A stretch of DNA of 64,000 nucleotides from Branchiostoma lanceolatum (taxonomy: Eukaryota; Chordata; Leptocardii; Amphioxiformes; Branchiostomatidae): assembly GCF_035083965.1 (NCBI RefSeq), contig NC_089724.1, positions 17,354,410-17,418,409 of the forward strand, given 5' to 3'. Shown here one piece after another: positions 37,042 to 49,488 of the stretch (position 1 is its first letter; each line of letters starts with the position of its first letter). The notes beneath the pieces are model-generated. The model was not told the origin of the DNA and searched no databases. It worked only from the letters and a program-made list of their open reading frames with translations. Made by a program: the position numbers and the translations under genes.

Positions 37042-40000
37042 TACGGTCGGGAGGTCATGATCGGCTATGTGCGACAGGGACTTTAGCTGGATGCAGTTGT
37101 TAATCTGATACAAATTATCATTACGGGTTTGAACACGCCCTAAAACAACACAGACTGCTTGCTTGTGTCCATAATCAACGATCGCGACTAGCTATAGCGA
37201 TGACTGTATGGTGAAAATATGTTTGAAATTAAGGTCGAAAAAGCTTTGGCGACTATGAAATTCACACTGACGATGACATTCGTGAATATGATAAAGCAAA
37301 AACATCATCTTAGGGTTCAAACGAGCAGAATGATATGTTGACCGGATCAGTTACTTAGATCAATGCTAATCCTTTTTTGGACAATTTCCTATTTTTGGAA
37401 ACTAGGTGATACAGAGACTCTAGCTCGATAGCATTTTTTTAGTTGCATGCACTGGGTTGTAGTAATAAGTTAGTATTGGTCAGTATTTTGAACCTTCAAC
37501 TCATATACTCATGTGTTGTCATATGTCGACTTTTCTCTGTCTGTGTACAGCTAGAGTTCTAAGTGTGTCGCGATGAGCAGGTGAACCTGTTTAGATAGAA
37601 ATGGTTCTTGCTCTCGAAAAAGTGTTTTTCTGATACCTGCAAGTCTAATTAAAGCCTGTGTATAGGCATTTGATAAAGTTTCTTTTTCAATGGCATTGGA
37701 TACATCTACAAAGATATATCATTATCTCTAGACTTGATTCATCAAAGTGATTGTCACGGACATAACGTTTTAACTTGTGGGTTGCATTACTACATCTTAT
37801 GATCTATCAGTGTGTTCAGTAATGCTCGTGGAAATGAAACTCACATCAAAGCGTGCATTTTTCACGTCAAATTTTATTGGGAGGATACAACAACACAAAC
37901 ATCATGAGTGGCACTTATACGGTGCATCAAAATTATGTCTACCACATTCTGAAGATGTCTATGTCCACAGACTAGCTGAGCAGGATTCACAGATAATGTA
38001 TTCCTGCACACACCCGTTATACAAAAACAACACCTGGGGTACCTACTATCAAACATCACAGACATAATTACAAACATAGATGGTGATCAAAGATGATGTT
38101 CTTTTATGTAAGTGCATCGGAGATTTCGTTGAATTCATTTGTTCACACACAGCAATACATGTTATTACATCATGTCTGATTGCACATTAATCCTAAGTAA
38201 TAATCCATTGTTCAACGTACCTAAGAACTGAAGATATCAGTGCTGTCCAAGAAAAGAGAATAATGGGTAGAGGAGCAAAGAGGAAGTTTGATGGTATAAT
38301 GCAAGGGCGTGGCAAAACGCGCACCTGACAGTTGTCCAAATTACTCGGGTTTTTTATATTCACACGCCCTTTCATTATACAGATCAAAACTTGGCGTTTC
38401 ACTCTCACTCCCCCATCATTCCTTTCCCTGTAACATCTCTTAGGAACGCGTCGTTTTCCGCAGTATATACATTTTTGTAACAAAGAACCATCTCTAACAA
38501 TGTACACTTAGTAAGACGTTTATGTGCTCATCTCAAGATGGCTCAGAGTTAATCAGATCTCAATATTTCGTAGGTCTTCATTCATGGTGAAAGTTTCTAG
38601 TTTTGTCCTTAGGTTCATTTCACGATTTTTTCGTGGATCTAAAGCCCCACAGACCTGTCTGTCGTATATCAGTGTTCATGTGTAGTATGAATAAACATTC
38701 ACTACAGTAAAGATCAATGGAAAAAGCCCTTGCGGAGGAATGGAAATAAAAGTGATTAGCGATAAACAGTACTATTGATGGTTTTGTATCTATGTCTTCC
38801 CTAAATATGACGTCACTGGAACAGCAAATAAACGGACCTATGTTGAAGGCTGCATAGCAATTTTCGGTCGAGATTGACTAAAACTACGTAGAAACAAAAC
38901 ATGTTCATCATCATGACGAAAAACCTTGACAACATAGGTGCAGAAGGCCTCTAAGCTTCTACTTTTGAAATCCGATTCCTCACGTATAACCCTGTACATT
39001 TGGATTCATCACGCATGTTGAAGGAACGAAACACCTAAAATTACGTGGTATCATGTATAACATCATATCTAGTAAATCAAAGTTCTGTCAAAGCAGCGAA
39101 AAACGTTACAAGGACAGTTACATCCGGCTTGAGCCACAGCCTCGAGCACAGCTAGAACGTCAGCACAAACAACGACCATGATATCTACAGTCGATGCAAG
39201 GCCAGAAGGCCTGAAAATCATTATGGATGCGGATGAGACCCTTCCCTACCTGATACGACAAATAGAGGAGGAGGACGTCACAAAGACTGCGGGATAACTA
39301 GGGGCATCACGGGACCTTATGGGATGTTGTAGGAAAGGTGCTAAAGGCCTGCTAGATGCATCGCCAGAAAAGATTCTCCTTTTAAAGTAGACTTTACTGA
39401 TAGCAACTACTATAAAACGGCGAGGAAAATTTATTTGACATGTCCACTGTCAGGCGAAAGTTAAGTTAGGGGGGTCTATTGAAACAATTCACAAACTTCT
39501 GCCACTAGTCCCTGATTGGGTTGTGTTCGACCACCTTGTGCCAGTCTGCCTGAAAGCTATTAAGTTCTCAGCACTTTAATCTCAAAATAACACGAATCTT
39601 TCGATCCACCAACATCGTAGTCATCCTGCAATGTGTTGCTTTGGTAAAGTTAGTCAACAGGCCGTGATTATAGAAAAACGCTTTAACTGGATAAAATGCT
39701 AGAGGGTCTGAAAAAGGGTCATTAGTGTTGCCAAATGCTCATAGTATAATGTAAACCGGGGGCACCACAGTCTACACAGATCTATGGTTTCTCGACTGGG
39801 TGGTCTCCCAGTACAAACTGCCGCCCGGAACCCAGACCTGGCTGATGAACCTACAAGAACATCATCCACTTGCAGGACCTGGCAGTGCAAAACGCATTGA
39901 AACCACTAAAATGGGCAAGTACGCACCAATGGACATACGTAAGATCGTTACGTTAACGTTAAAGCTGCCAGAAAATATGATAGCAATGTTACGTCACGTG

Positions 40001-41518
40001 TAAAACTCTGCCGTCCATTGATATTATCCCACGTGTTCGCCTGCAATTGGCAACACGGCCTGCAATCAACAAAATTCTCGTATTGTCGAGTCGAGCTTGT
40101 CACAATCATGATATTTCTGAGTTGCTGTTCTAGTTCTATTCATGTAACCCGTAACCTTTGAAGTAGCCTTCGGGTCTTGCTATGTGGTGATAATTGAGTA
40201 AGAAGAAGAATTGCCATGGATACACACTAATCTTCGACAAAGGGTATCACTACAGTATCTGACTTCAGTGTCTGGTCATTTGGCAGTGGTACTGCATTGG
40301 AAGTTACCATCTTATTTGTTTGTGGGAAATATGAGTTTCAACTTGGGTGGGTACTGGCACGGCACTTGCCGTATTTCGATCAACCTATCTGTGGGTTTAT
40401 CAGAAGATTGCCTATATGAAAAAAATGCTTTTGCATTCATACCCCTACAACCAGTTTCATTGTCCCAAGGACCAAAAAGATTTGAAAGTTTTTGTGCACC
40501 ATCTGGAAGTAGTTATTTACGCCCTTTAACTAAAATGTCGAAGTAGAAACTAACATGTCACAGGAATGAACATTTCGTCATCTAAAATTGATCAATAAAT
40601 ATATAGTACCATTTAAAGCTAAAGCAGCACGCGTGGTCAGCTTGGGGAAGGACTTTTAACATTCAATCGAGATTAGAGGTCTCCCTGTGTCATTTCTTTG
40701 CTCTTGACTCCGCAACACAGTATTTTTACCAGTGGATAATCCGTTATTTTAGCCTTGTGCTTTAGCTATTGTGCAACTCCAGCTCCTTTTCTGTATCACA
40801 AGGTCTACTTAGGTATACTCTTTCTAGCTAACGTATAACGACTATGGCGCCAACAAACATTGGTGGGACATACCCATCCTAACTTATAACTGCTGATTGG
40901 AGACTTCACTTAACAAAAGTACTCTATGCTGAGTAAAACTGCCACATCACACCACGTCAAAAAAGGAAACGAACATGACAACTATAGTAATCACCGACTG
41001 GCTACAAGAGTTAGCACTCCAATGGTGAAGATCAGGTCAGGTGGTTCCTTGTTGCCACATCATGGCTTTGACCGATACCGAAAAGTTTTCATTTCTTACA
41101 CTGTTCATTCCATTTGCCATTTGTTGATTGTAGTCAGTTTTGCAACAAATACGCCTAAAGTTATCTTCTTATGTTATCAGCCATTTTGGGCCATGATTTC
41201 GATGAATGTGAAACATGGTTCTAGATAATAATGAAAATTACTTAGAGCTGACAGTTTAACAAAGCCTATGCAGGAACACTTGAGTTAAAAAGAATGTCTA
41301 TTCGTAGCTTAGATGGGGATGATTGCGACGATCCGACAGACGAATAAGGTAAACAGTGGTGATCTGCTGGCTGTACATCTAATTGGATACACTACAATGT
41401 TTTACATAAAATATCATTTTCCCTTGATCAATGAGCATTGCTCTAATAATGAATACACAAGCAGATCAGTGGTTAGTAAATGACGGTTAACATTGTCACC
41501 AGTAACGACATTTCTGTT

Positions 41519-41762
41519 GTAAATCCCCTGTCACACAGTAGGAAAATCGATCGTCTGACGAGTCTGCGAGGCCCAAACGGCATTTTGGTCACGTATTTGA
41601 CAGATCGGCCGATGATCGCAGATCCCAGGGCCGGTTCAATGTGATGGGGTAGATCTTCGGGTGAAAAATGCGCTCGAGCCTCTGGCGGTTTTTAACTTCG
41701 GCGACCTTCTGGCAATCTACAAATACGGCCGAAGCTCGTCGACTGTGTGACAGGGGCTTTAC
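41519..41762. mobile_element. 244-bp MITE with CCCCTGTCACACAGT ends
   Basis: The left end GTAAATCCCCTGTCACACAG and the right end CTGTGTGACAGGGGCTTTAC are inverted copies with one mismatch over about 21 bases. The interior is GC-richer with no open frame. It lies about 150 bp beyond the stop codon of gene A, so it may be in or next to its 3' UTR. Confidence 0.75.
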
Positions 41763-41916
41763 TCTCATCATCACCCCATCATGTCTTACCATTGTTTAAA
41801 CCTTTATAGAACGTGATTTGGCAATGCCTGCTGGGTCACCTGGAGCAAAATACCATAACACAGTGAAAGCAGATGACTGCCGGGTTTTGGCAACACGGTT
41901 CACACTTCCTTAGCGA

Positions 41917-44900
41917 TTAAAGTATAACACAAACTTTACTCTGTTTTTCCCCGTCTTGGCTGGGGAACTCTTCGTCACTATTGTCGGGAGAGTGTTGACC
42001 AGAGGAGTATGCCCCACCCCTGCCCTTTCTGCTGTCAAGCTTTCTGGAACCCCCTGTCTCTCGGGGTACCATTAGCCTGGAGCTTTTCTTGCCACTCGTG
42101 GAATTATCCGAGTCATCTGAGGACGACTCTTCGTCTTTCCTTCCGGCTAGCCAGTAGGTCTTCATGCGGCCCTTACCCTGGAAGGAAACATCGTTTTAGT
42201 ATTGGAAATAAATAAATAAATAAAATAATGATAGTTGGATCTTTACGAATTATTCCCCGTTGGTGAATGATGAGAAATAACTAAAATAAACATATTCTTC
42301 AACAATATCAACTTTTCATCTCTTTTGCATACAACCATTGCAATGATGGAGGTAGGCACATTATCAGTTGTTTATCTTGAAATAAGCAATATTTTACAAG
42401 CATCATCTTAAGTATAAATAGCATTAGACGTTAATGTACAAACGTTAATATGATTATGGTGGATATCGAAATCGAAGTCTTACCTTTATGGTGACAACTC
42501 CTCTTTCTTTTATGATGTAAGCCTTTTTCAGGCACTTTTTCATATCCTCAGAGATGTGTATGTGCATGGGCTGAAATTGGAAATAAATACATTTATTCCC
42601 CATATTAAAAGGTCTTACAAAGAATACATTACTTGCTGAATATTTAACACAAGTACCTGGGATTGCAATAGCTGTAGATCTTAGATACGATGAAATCTTA
42701 TACGTTCATGAACGATCATCAAATGACACATATAATGATTACCATACTCACCAACCCTGTACTTTCCATCCGGGATGCTGTATTGACTGCATCTCCAAAC
42801 AGGCAGTACTTGGGCACTTTTAGCCCCACCACCCCGGCAACTACAGTTCCAGTATTCATGCCTGAAAAACGAAACATTGAAAGATTACTGTCAGTAACTG
42901 CCACTGGATAGGTTGTATAGCGCACATTCCCACATACAACGTTCCTTTAAAATGTTGGCACATATTTGGCAGTATCAACAGTAAAACAACAACTATAAAA
43001 TGTTGACTAATAGTGTTATGTGATGGAAAATTAATTATGTTCTCTCACTGACCTATTCTAACTTTGATAGGGTCTCCCGTAGATGGATTCTTCGTAGTGC
43101 TGAGAGATTTGAGCATATCCAGTCCAAAGTCAGCCACTTCAAACGCATGGCTCTCGTTCGGGATAGGAGCACCACTCTCCACCATGTACTCGTCTCCTAC
43201 TGTTTCAACCTGGTGAAAGAAAACAAACCCTATCTGTACGGTATCCAGTTGTCGTGGGGTGAAGGTAAGTTAGTCGTTTCAATTCCATTTATCCATATAC
43301 AGTAGCACATACAAGGTTGAAGTACACACCATGTACGTTTAATCATTAATTGTCTCTGCTGAAATTTATCTACAGTCTGAAGTAATGCTGGACTTTCAAC
43401 ATGTCCAATGCCCTTGTCACCATCTTTCTTTAAATGACATACATTGAAGACGTTGCATTTTTCTTCAAATGACATACCTTGAAGACGTTGCATTTTTCTT
43501 CAAATGACATACCTTGAAGACGTTGTGTTGTTGGGCTAGGTCATCAAAGAGCGTGTGACACTCGTTGAGCAGCGTCACCAGTTCCATGGGGCTGACCTTG
43601 CGGCAGATGTCCGTGAAGCCGACGATGTCCGCAAACAGGACGCTGACCTCGTGGAATATCTGCAGCAGGAAAAATAGGTCAAAATACTTTCTCAATCGGA
43701 GGTGATTAACTATCACGGCGTGTAACAAGCAGAAACTTTCTTTTATACGAACCTACCAGACAAGTGAGAAAGAGTTGGTGACAGATCTTACCGAACATGT
43801 ATTGAGAGCAGCTTCTCCATTCCTGAGCCTTTCGGCTATGGGTCTTGGGATCATACTGTACAAAAGTTCGTCAGCTTTTCTCTTCTCTTTGTCGATCCTT
43901 AGGACAAGTTCACCCAATTCATCGTTGGTTTCAGCTTGCTGTTATAGAATTGAATCAAGATGAATATATGAATGTATAACGTCTACAATATTTTGGAGTA
44001 TTACTTTGTTCAAGATTACATCTACATGTAAACTCATACCGATAGTAATGTACGGAAAGTCAACATTATTAATTAGCTTCATGTACCGCAACCCTCTGTA
44101 GATCAGCAGCTTTAACGTCACAAGATGCTGACTAACGCGTGACTGAGCAACATCCTTCAAGCACCTTTGGCTCGCAAAGAGCACCTTCGACATTGCTGGA
44201 GTCACGAGTCCAGAAGCTTACAAAAGTCAATAAATTAATCATGTGTCCTTAAGAGGGCCGTATGGAAGGTAGTTCTTATGTGCTTTCTTGTATTTTGGGA
44301 TAGTATACCTTATTAACTGCTAACTTCAGCTCTACTGAAGGCTGAGTACCGTTGATGATCATCTCTCTAGTGCAGTCGTGCATACACAAGTCCGTCAGGT
44401 ACAGTCCATAGTTGAACAGATCCTCCAGGTTGCCCATCCTGTGACGGTAGAAACACTGAGCACACCAAAAACTAAACAAACTACTGACCTCGATCATTGA
44501 AACTTCTAACATGACGGATCGTTTCAAACACTTATCCAAACGGCAACTATAGCTGGTTAAAACTACATGACCTACATGACAACTATATTCTAGACAACTA
44601 ATCATTACTAAGTGGGAGCTTTCTGGACTGTTATGCTCAGACATATGATAATCATAGTTGAACTGGTTACCAAATTCTATTCCTGAAACCAAGAGGACAC
44701 GGCATCGAAATAAGCAACCAATAAGTGACCGTAAAGTGTTTGTATCGCTGGTACCATGACATGGATACGTCTACGGCGCTACTGTTTATGTATCCTAACT
44801 AGGATAAAGAGCACTTGTACAGAAGTGTAGCTGACTTACACTGGCGTCCCCAAGAAGAGAACCGCGTTCCACTCCGACACGTACCTCATCTGCCCTTTGA

Positions 44901-47900
44901 GGCTGAGGTATTTACTTTTACCAGATTTGTTGGCTGCAGTTGGATGTAAGTGCTTGGCATCTACCGGATGCCTCTCATGGGGATGGGCGTCAGCTGTATC
45001 GGACCAATGCATATAGAGGCTTTTTAACATGACTGAGGTGTCCTGTAGATGTCTATAGGTGGTCAATATTTCAATGGTTCTAAGATGTGATGATTAAAAG
45101 ACCACGATACCTGGTGAGCGGAAAGGTCGTGCGATGTCGTCATGGACCTCGTCAGCCCTCCCTCCGTCCTCTTTATGAGCTGCAGCGCGGTTCTCAGCCG
45201 GCAGCTTGGTCACCTCGGGCACGATGTTGGCTGGGGCTTTCAGGGTGGTGCAAGCAACCTGAGCTTCACTCCTCTCCCCCTCTCCCGTCTTGGTATAGCC
45301 GACTACTTGTACAGCATAGCTAGCGTCTGGATCTAGGCCTCCTACCGCCACCTCCTAAGGGGCAGTTACCAGACTGACTAGATATTCAACACAGTGTTGG
45401 TAACACTGTACAACCGTGGATTTCACAATATCAAAAACCTGCGAGGTATATTGATACCGATGATCACTGAAATACATTCGTACAAATTAAGGAATTAGAT
45501 CTTACCATGCCTATAAGTTCATATGATGATACGACATGTCACACCCATTTTCAATTGATTTACTAGTATAACTACGCCTATTCAAGTATCAACATATAGC
45601 AGACAGAATCTATTCACACTACGGATAATGAAAATACAACAAACCAAGCAGGCCTCATCTAAGCAGTTTATAAGAACTGATTTCGAGACACCAGGCGTGG
45701 CATTGTATTTTAGAGATGCGCCGAGCACTTAAATATTCATCACGGGACAGCGGAATCAACAGAAACACTGCAATTTACTTCACTTCAGTGTCTTATTCTA
45801 TTGGCAAACTTTTATGTCAGTGGCTGGCCAAGTGTGCAATGCTGATTAACGGCTTAACTCTGAATTGTAGAGTTCTTTATACGCACAACAAGAAAGTCTT
45901 GTCCTGTCCTTGAATTGTAAGGACAAATTCTCAGACACTGTTCGAACTCACCCAGTCATCATCGTTGTTGGCGGCTTTTGGCTTGGCCAGGTTGCGAGTC
46001 AAGAATGATAACAATAATTCTACTGTTACAAAATGTGAAACTGTGGGTTTTCGGAGAGAAGGGTGGGTGCTTTTCTCAAATATCAAGCTTGCTGGGTGGT
46101 GACTGGTACAAGACAAGGGCGTGAAGCAGAAACAGAGTGTCTCAGACGTTTCACAGAATGTATACAGCCCTAATGACTTCCATTTTTTGTACGTTTTCCT
46201 TTTCTTGTTTATTTTGAGGCCGCAAAATATTGAGACAATCTATAAAACAGGATTCCAGCTACCGTGGTTTTGGCGTTCCAGACGTCCGCCCTCATGGGTT
46301 CTCCCACAGCTTCGCCCTCCTCCGTCACCTTCTGGTAGTACACCTGTGTGGGTCAACACAATGTTTTCTCTTTTAGCATCAAAAAGACCAAAATCGGATA
46401 GTCCAGATGCAATACTGAATGTCGCCTTTCAATGTCTCACCAAAGGTTTGGGAAATTCTGGTCAATTAATGACTCGCAAAGACACTCAAATATTTGCTGT
46501 GTTTCTTTTTTTTAAAACTTTGCCAAATGTTACATTGTTTTGGGAAGCTGTCTAGATTCTAAGTAAGTAAAAAGGTCGTGACGTTACAAGGAATACACAA
46601 AATCCATACAAGGCAATGTAAAATAATCGGCAGAGCAGTCATGATTGCCAAGAAATGAACACCGTGTATATATAGTAGATAACGCTGCATTGTACTTTGG
46701 TCTTTCACAGCGTTCAGTCGGCTTTGTATCGATCAGACAACACTTCATCTGTGATTAGAAAATGCCAAGGTTTGTGATAGAACGTTTGCCAGTTAAAAGA
46801 TACCCGTAACATTTCTCCAAGCAAATACCAATATCCAAGCAAATCTCCAAATGTACACTATAGACAACGACTAGTATATCATCAATATGACGATCTGCCG
46901 TGTATTTTGACTTATGGTTATGAAGGTGCAAAATTAGGAGAGAACGATGGCGAACCTGGTAGCCATGGATCTGCTGCTGCTGAGTCAGTGACTTGGGAGG
47001 CTCCCACTTCACCTTCACCGTGGTGGGGTCGACATTCTCCACGCGCACCCCCCTGGGCTTGCTGCTCTTACTGAACACTATAACATACATAACAAACACA
47101 TACCGTCCTTCATCAGTCGTTTATCAGGGCATGATATACAGCAAACAGATTGTTTTCCTTGAACAGATATGAAATTCCAATGATATTTCATTTCTTGCTG
47201 TGTTCAATGAATACGATTCTACGCTAGTGTACTACTAAGTCCTCGAAGTATACTACAAATTATACCTACCAAGTATATCATACATGTACATCCTGCGAAG
47301 TCAAATTTTATACCCATTGAATGAAATGGTATAATTTTCAAGGTACACAGTTTTCTACAGCTGATCAATCTGTAACTGGTCTCGGCTAGCATCAAAACTT
47401 GGTCGTACATTTTTCCTCGCATTTCTCTTTATAATGGATATTCAACAATACGCCACAACGACAGTTAAGCGGAGCACATGTAATATGTGATGACTGACTC
47501 TGTTCTTTGCTTCCTCTGCAGGGAAGTGCAAGGTTTCGTCGCTCCACTGGGCTGTCCGAGATTAGCTCGAACACGTTGTTGGAATGTAACAGAACCTGGT
47601 GACATCATCATTATGTTGTTACACACACCTTTTGAAACATAGATGCACGATCTCAAACATAGATGCACGATCAATAAAAAGGGTTAAGGGAGGTGTGACA
47701 TGATGCCTAAGCGTCTACATTCACAGTTAATTCCATGCACTGTTAATACATGTAATATAATATATCCATAATATGATATCATATGCTAACGGCAGCTGTC
47801 AACTTTCTTTGCTACTCCTTCAATTACCTTAAAGAAGATGGTACTATATTTCTTTACTAATGCCAAGAATGGTATCTTCGTCAAATGTAAGATGGGAACA

Positions 47901-49488
47901 TAGGAAAACAATAAATCATGCGGGCTGAAACAAAACTAGTTACGAATACGATAATCTTCCCTCAATAATCACCAAATAATCATCAACGCGTTCTAGCAAT
48001 TCTTGACCAGCTATGTTCAAATGTAGTTTTCATAAAGGTTACTTGTCACAGTCCCGTAAGACATTACAACAACTCATATGCACCCCCCTCCCACAAAACA
48101 AAGTCTACTCACAAAATACAGAAATAGAGAAACTTACATTGTCCCACGTGAATTCGATATGCTGTGGCCTAACAACAAAGAAAACATCATTGACGCGCTC
48201 GCCGACCAGTTCTGGCAGGATTTCTCGTAACGCCATCCCCACCTAGCAGGGAAAGGAACCCGCTGTTTCATTGCAGTGATTACAAGCTTAACATTGGACT
48301 TGCTCCTACAACTCTGTAAAATAAGCCCGAAGTCACGAAAGTACACCTATGCATCATCAACATTCGATCTTAGTTTTTTGCTGTTGCATTTTCAAAACAT
48401 TGATATCATAACAGAATGTGATTTAAATTCGAAACCTATGAATCCATTACTACATGAAAATATGGGAGGATTTTCACCTGGACGCGTATGTGTATAGTGT
48501 TTGCATTGGGCTTTTCCTCAAATGATATATTTCAATTTTTGTTTATGAATTAAAATGATTTTATATGTCTAATGTAGCTTTACAGGCTACTATAGGTATG
48601 TATGTCACAATGAATTGTTTGCATCTTTCAATACCGACGATAGAGTGTACGTAGGTCTTGCATGACGGAATATGTGCACATTTCATACACAAATAGCCTT
48701 TCCTTTCGCCCCGCAATGTGCGACGTGTTGGTACATACCAGTCTACTGGTTGGATAGTATAGAGGCTGGAAATAGGAATAGTTACATACCTTAAATATAA
48801 CCATCTCTCTGCCAAATGCAATGTGGAAGGGAAACAAGCTGAAGAAATGATGGCTCTCTACGGGAAAGATGTCGTCCAGGCTCTTTTTTGGCTTGATTGT
48901 GTAGGTGGGCATCATGCGGGCTGTGTTATCGAAGTGCATGCGATAATGTACAAGTGTCACACCCTTGTTCAATTCCAATTTGAGTTCTTCTGACATCACT
49001 TCGACTTTGACATCTTTTTCGAAGAACTGCTTGCTGAGCTGCTTGAGAAGACCCCTCACCATATGTAGGAAGCCCGGCCGCTTGCTCCGGTATCGCACTG
49101 TGATGCCGGTACTGGACTCTTCTTGGCAGGAGAAGCTGGGCGGCTTGATCTTCGGGTATTTGTAGCGGTAGTATTCATGGAGGTTATCCAGTCCATTTAT
49201 AAAAGATGCAATGTTTCGGCCGAGTACTCGCAATACTTTGTCGTATCCACTTCGAGAATAGAACTTAATAAGGGATATGCCAAGGTCGTACATAAGATCG
49301 TCCTGGGTTTCTCCCGTGTACTCGCATGCTGCCGTGGATAGACGCAAGAGGAAAGTCTCGGGGTAAGACTGGTTGAGTACAAAGCTGGTCGCCTTGATGC
49401 CTCCGCGGTTGCGGATCTGCTTCCAAACGTCCACGCCATAGACCCGTTTGAAGAAGTCGTGAATATTTTCTAAAAGTAAGCCATACAT
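41917..49488 (-). CDS. Gene A: H-NOX guanylate cyclase with FN3 inserted in HNOBA and a CAAX end
   Basis: Fourteen exons give 846 residues in transcript order: 48790-49488, 48138-48242, 47499-47595, 46956-47077, 46263-46343, 45111-45354, 44840-44993, 44309-44438, 43792-43938, 43513-43659, 43053-43209, 42752-42861, 42484-42570 and 41917-42177. The start is the ATG at 49488 ([13 protein letters not shown]). H-NOX has proximal His in LDNLHEYY and YRSKR. HNOBA part 1 runs [15 protein letters not shown] to [20 protein letters not shown]. The FN3 runs [15 protein letters not shown] to [13 protein letters not shown], with the core Trp in VKWEPP. HNOBA resumes at [18 protein letters not shown]. The helix ([21 protein letters not shown]) precedes the cyclase domain with [23 protein letters not shown] and NTASRMES, so both metal Asp, the guanine-selecting Glu and Cys, and the Asn/Arg pair are present. 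The tail is Ser/acid-rich and ends CVIL, a geranylgeranyl-type CAAX. Overall it recalls atypical Gyc-88E-like cyclases; the CAAX recalls vertebrate beta-2. Orthology is unresolved. Confidence 0.88.
43430..43525. repeat. 35-bp tandem repeat spanning a gene A splice donor
   Basis: A 35-base unit beginning GACATACCTTGAAGACGTTG recurs at 43436 (one change in the donor), 43471 and 43506. The last copy overlaps the real 3' end of exon 10, so the intron carries one intact and one damaged copy of the exon-end plus GTATGT donor. Confidence 0.9.
44370..44425 (-). other. Short second segment nearly identical to gene B
   Basis: These 56 bases, coding [16 protein letters not shown] in HNOBA exon 8, match 30384-30439 of gene B with one difference. 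Flanking coding sequence differs more. Confidence 0.65.
49004..49179 (-). other. Heme-core segment nearly identical to gene B (conversion tract)
   Basis: This is the partner of 34955-35130, with 175 of 176 positions equal. Similarity drops sharply on both sides. Confidence 0.85.

Larger units (their letters stand above)
35440..41916. other. Intergenic region between the two cyclase paralogs
   Basis: This holds the 5' flank of gene B and the 3' flank of gene A. The first 400 bases upstream of gene B are locally richer in C+G (around 35.6-35.8 kb) and could include the promoter, but no core element was recognised. Repeats are the CTCCCAACCA-rich element with a perfect hairpin (36719-37050) and a MITE (41519-41762). 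No supported coding exon was seen. A 39-codon ATG frame at 39178-39297 is noted and not called. Confidence 0.5.

Noticed and set aside
39178..39297. 39-codon ATG frame (MISTVDARPEGLKIIMDADE...)
   Set aside because: It looks protein-like but is short, isolated and without family match or splice signals that I could support.
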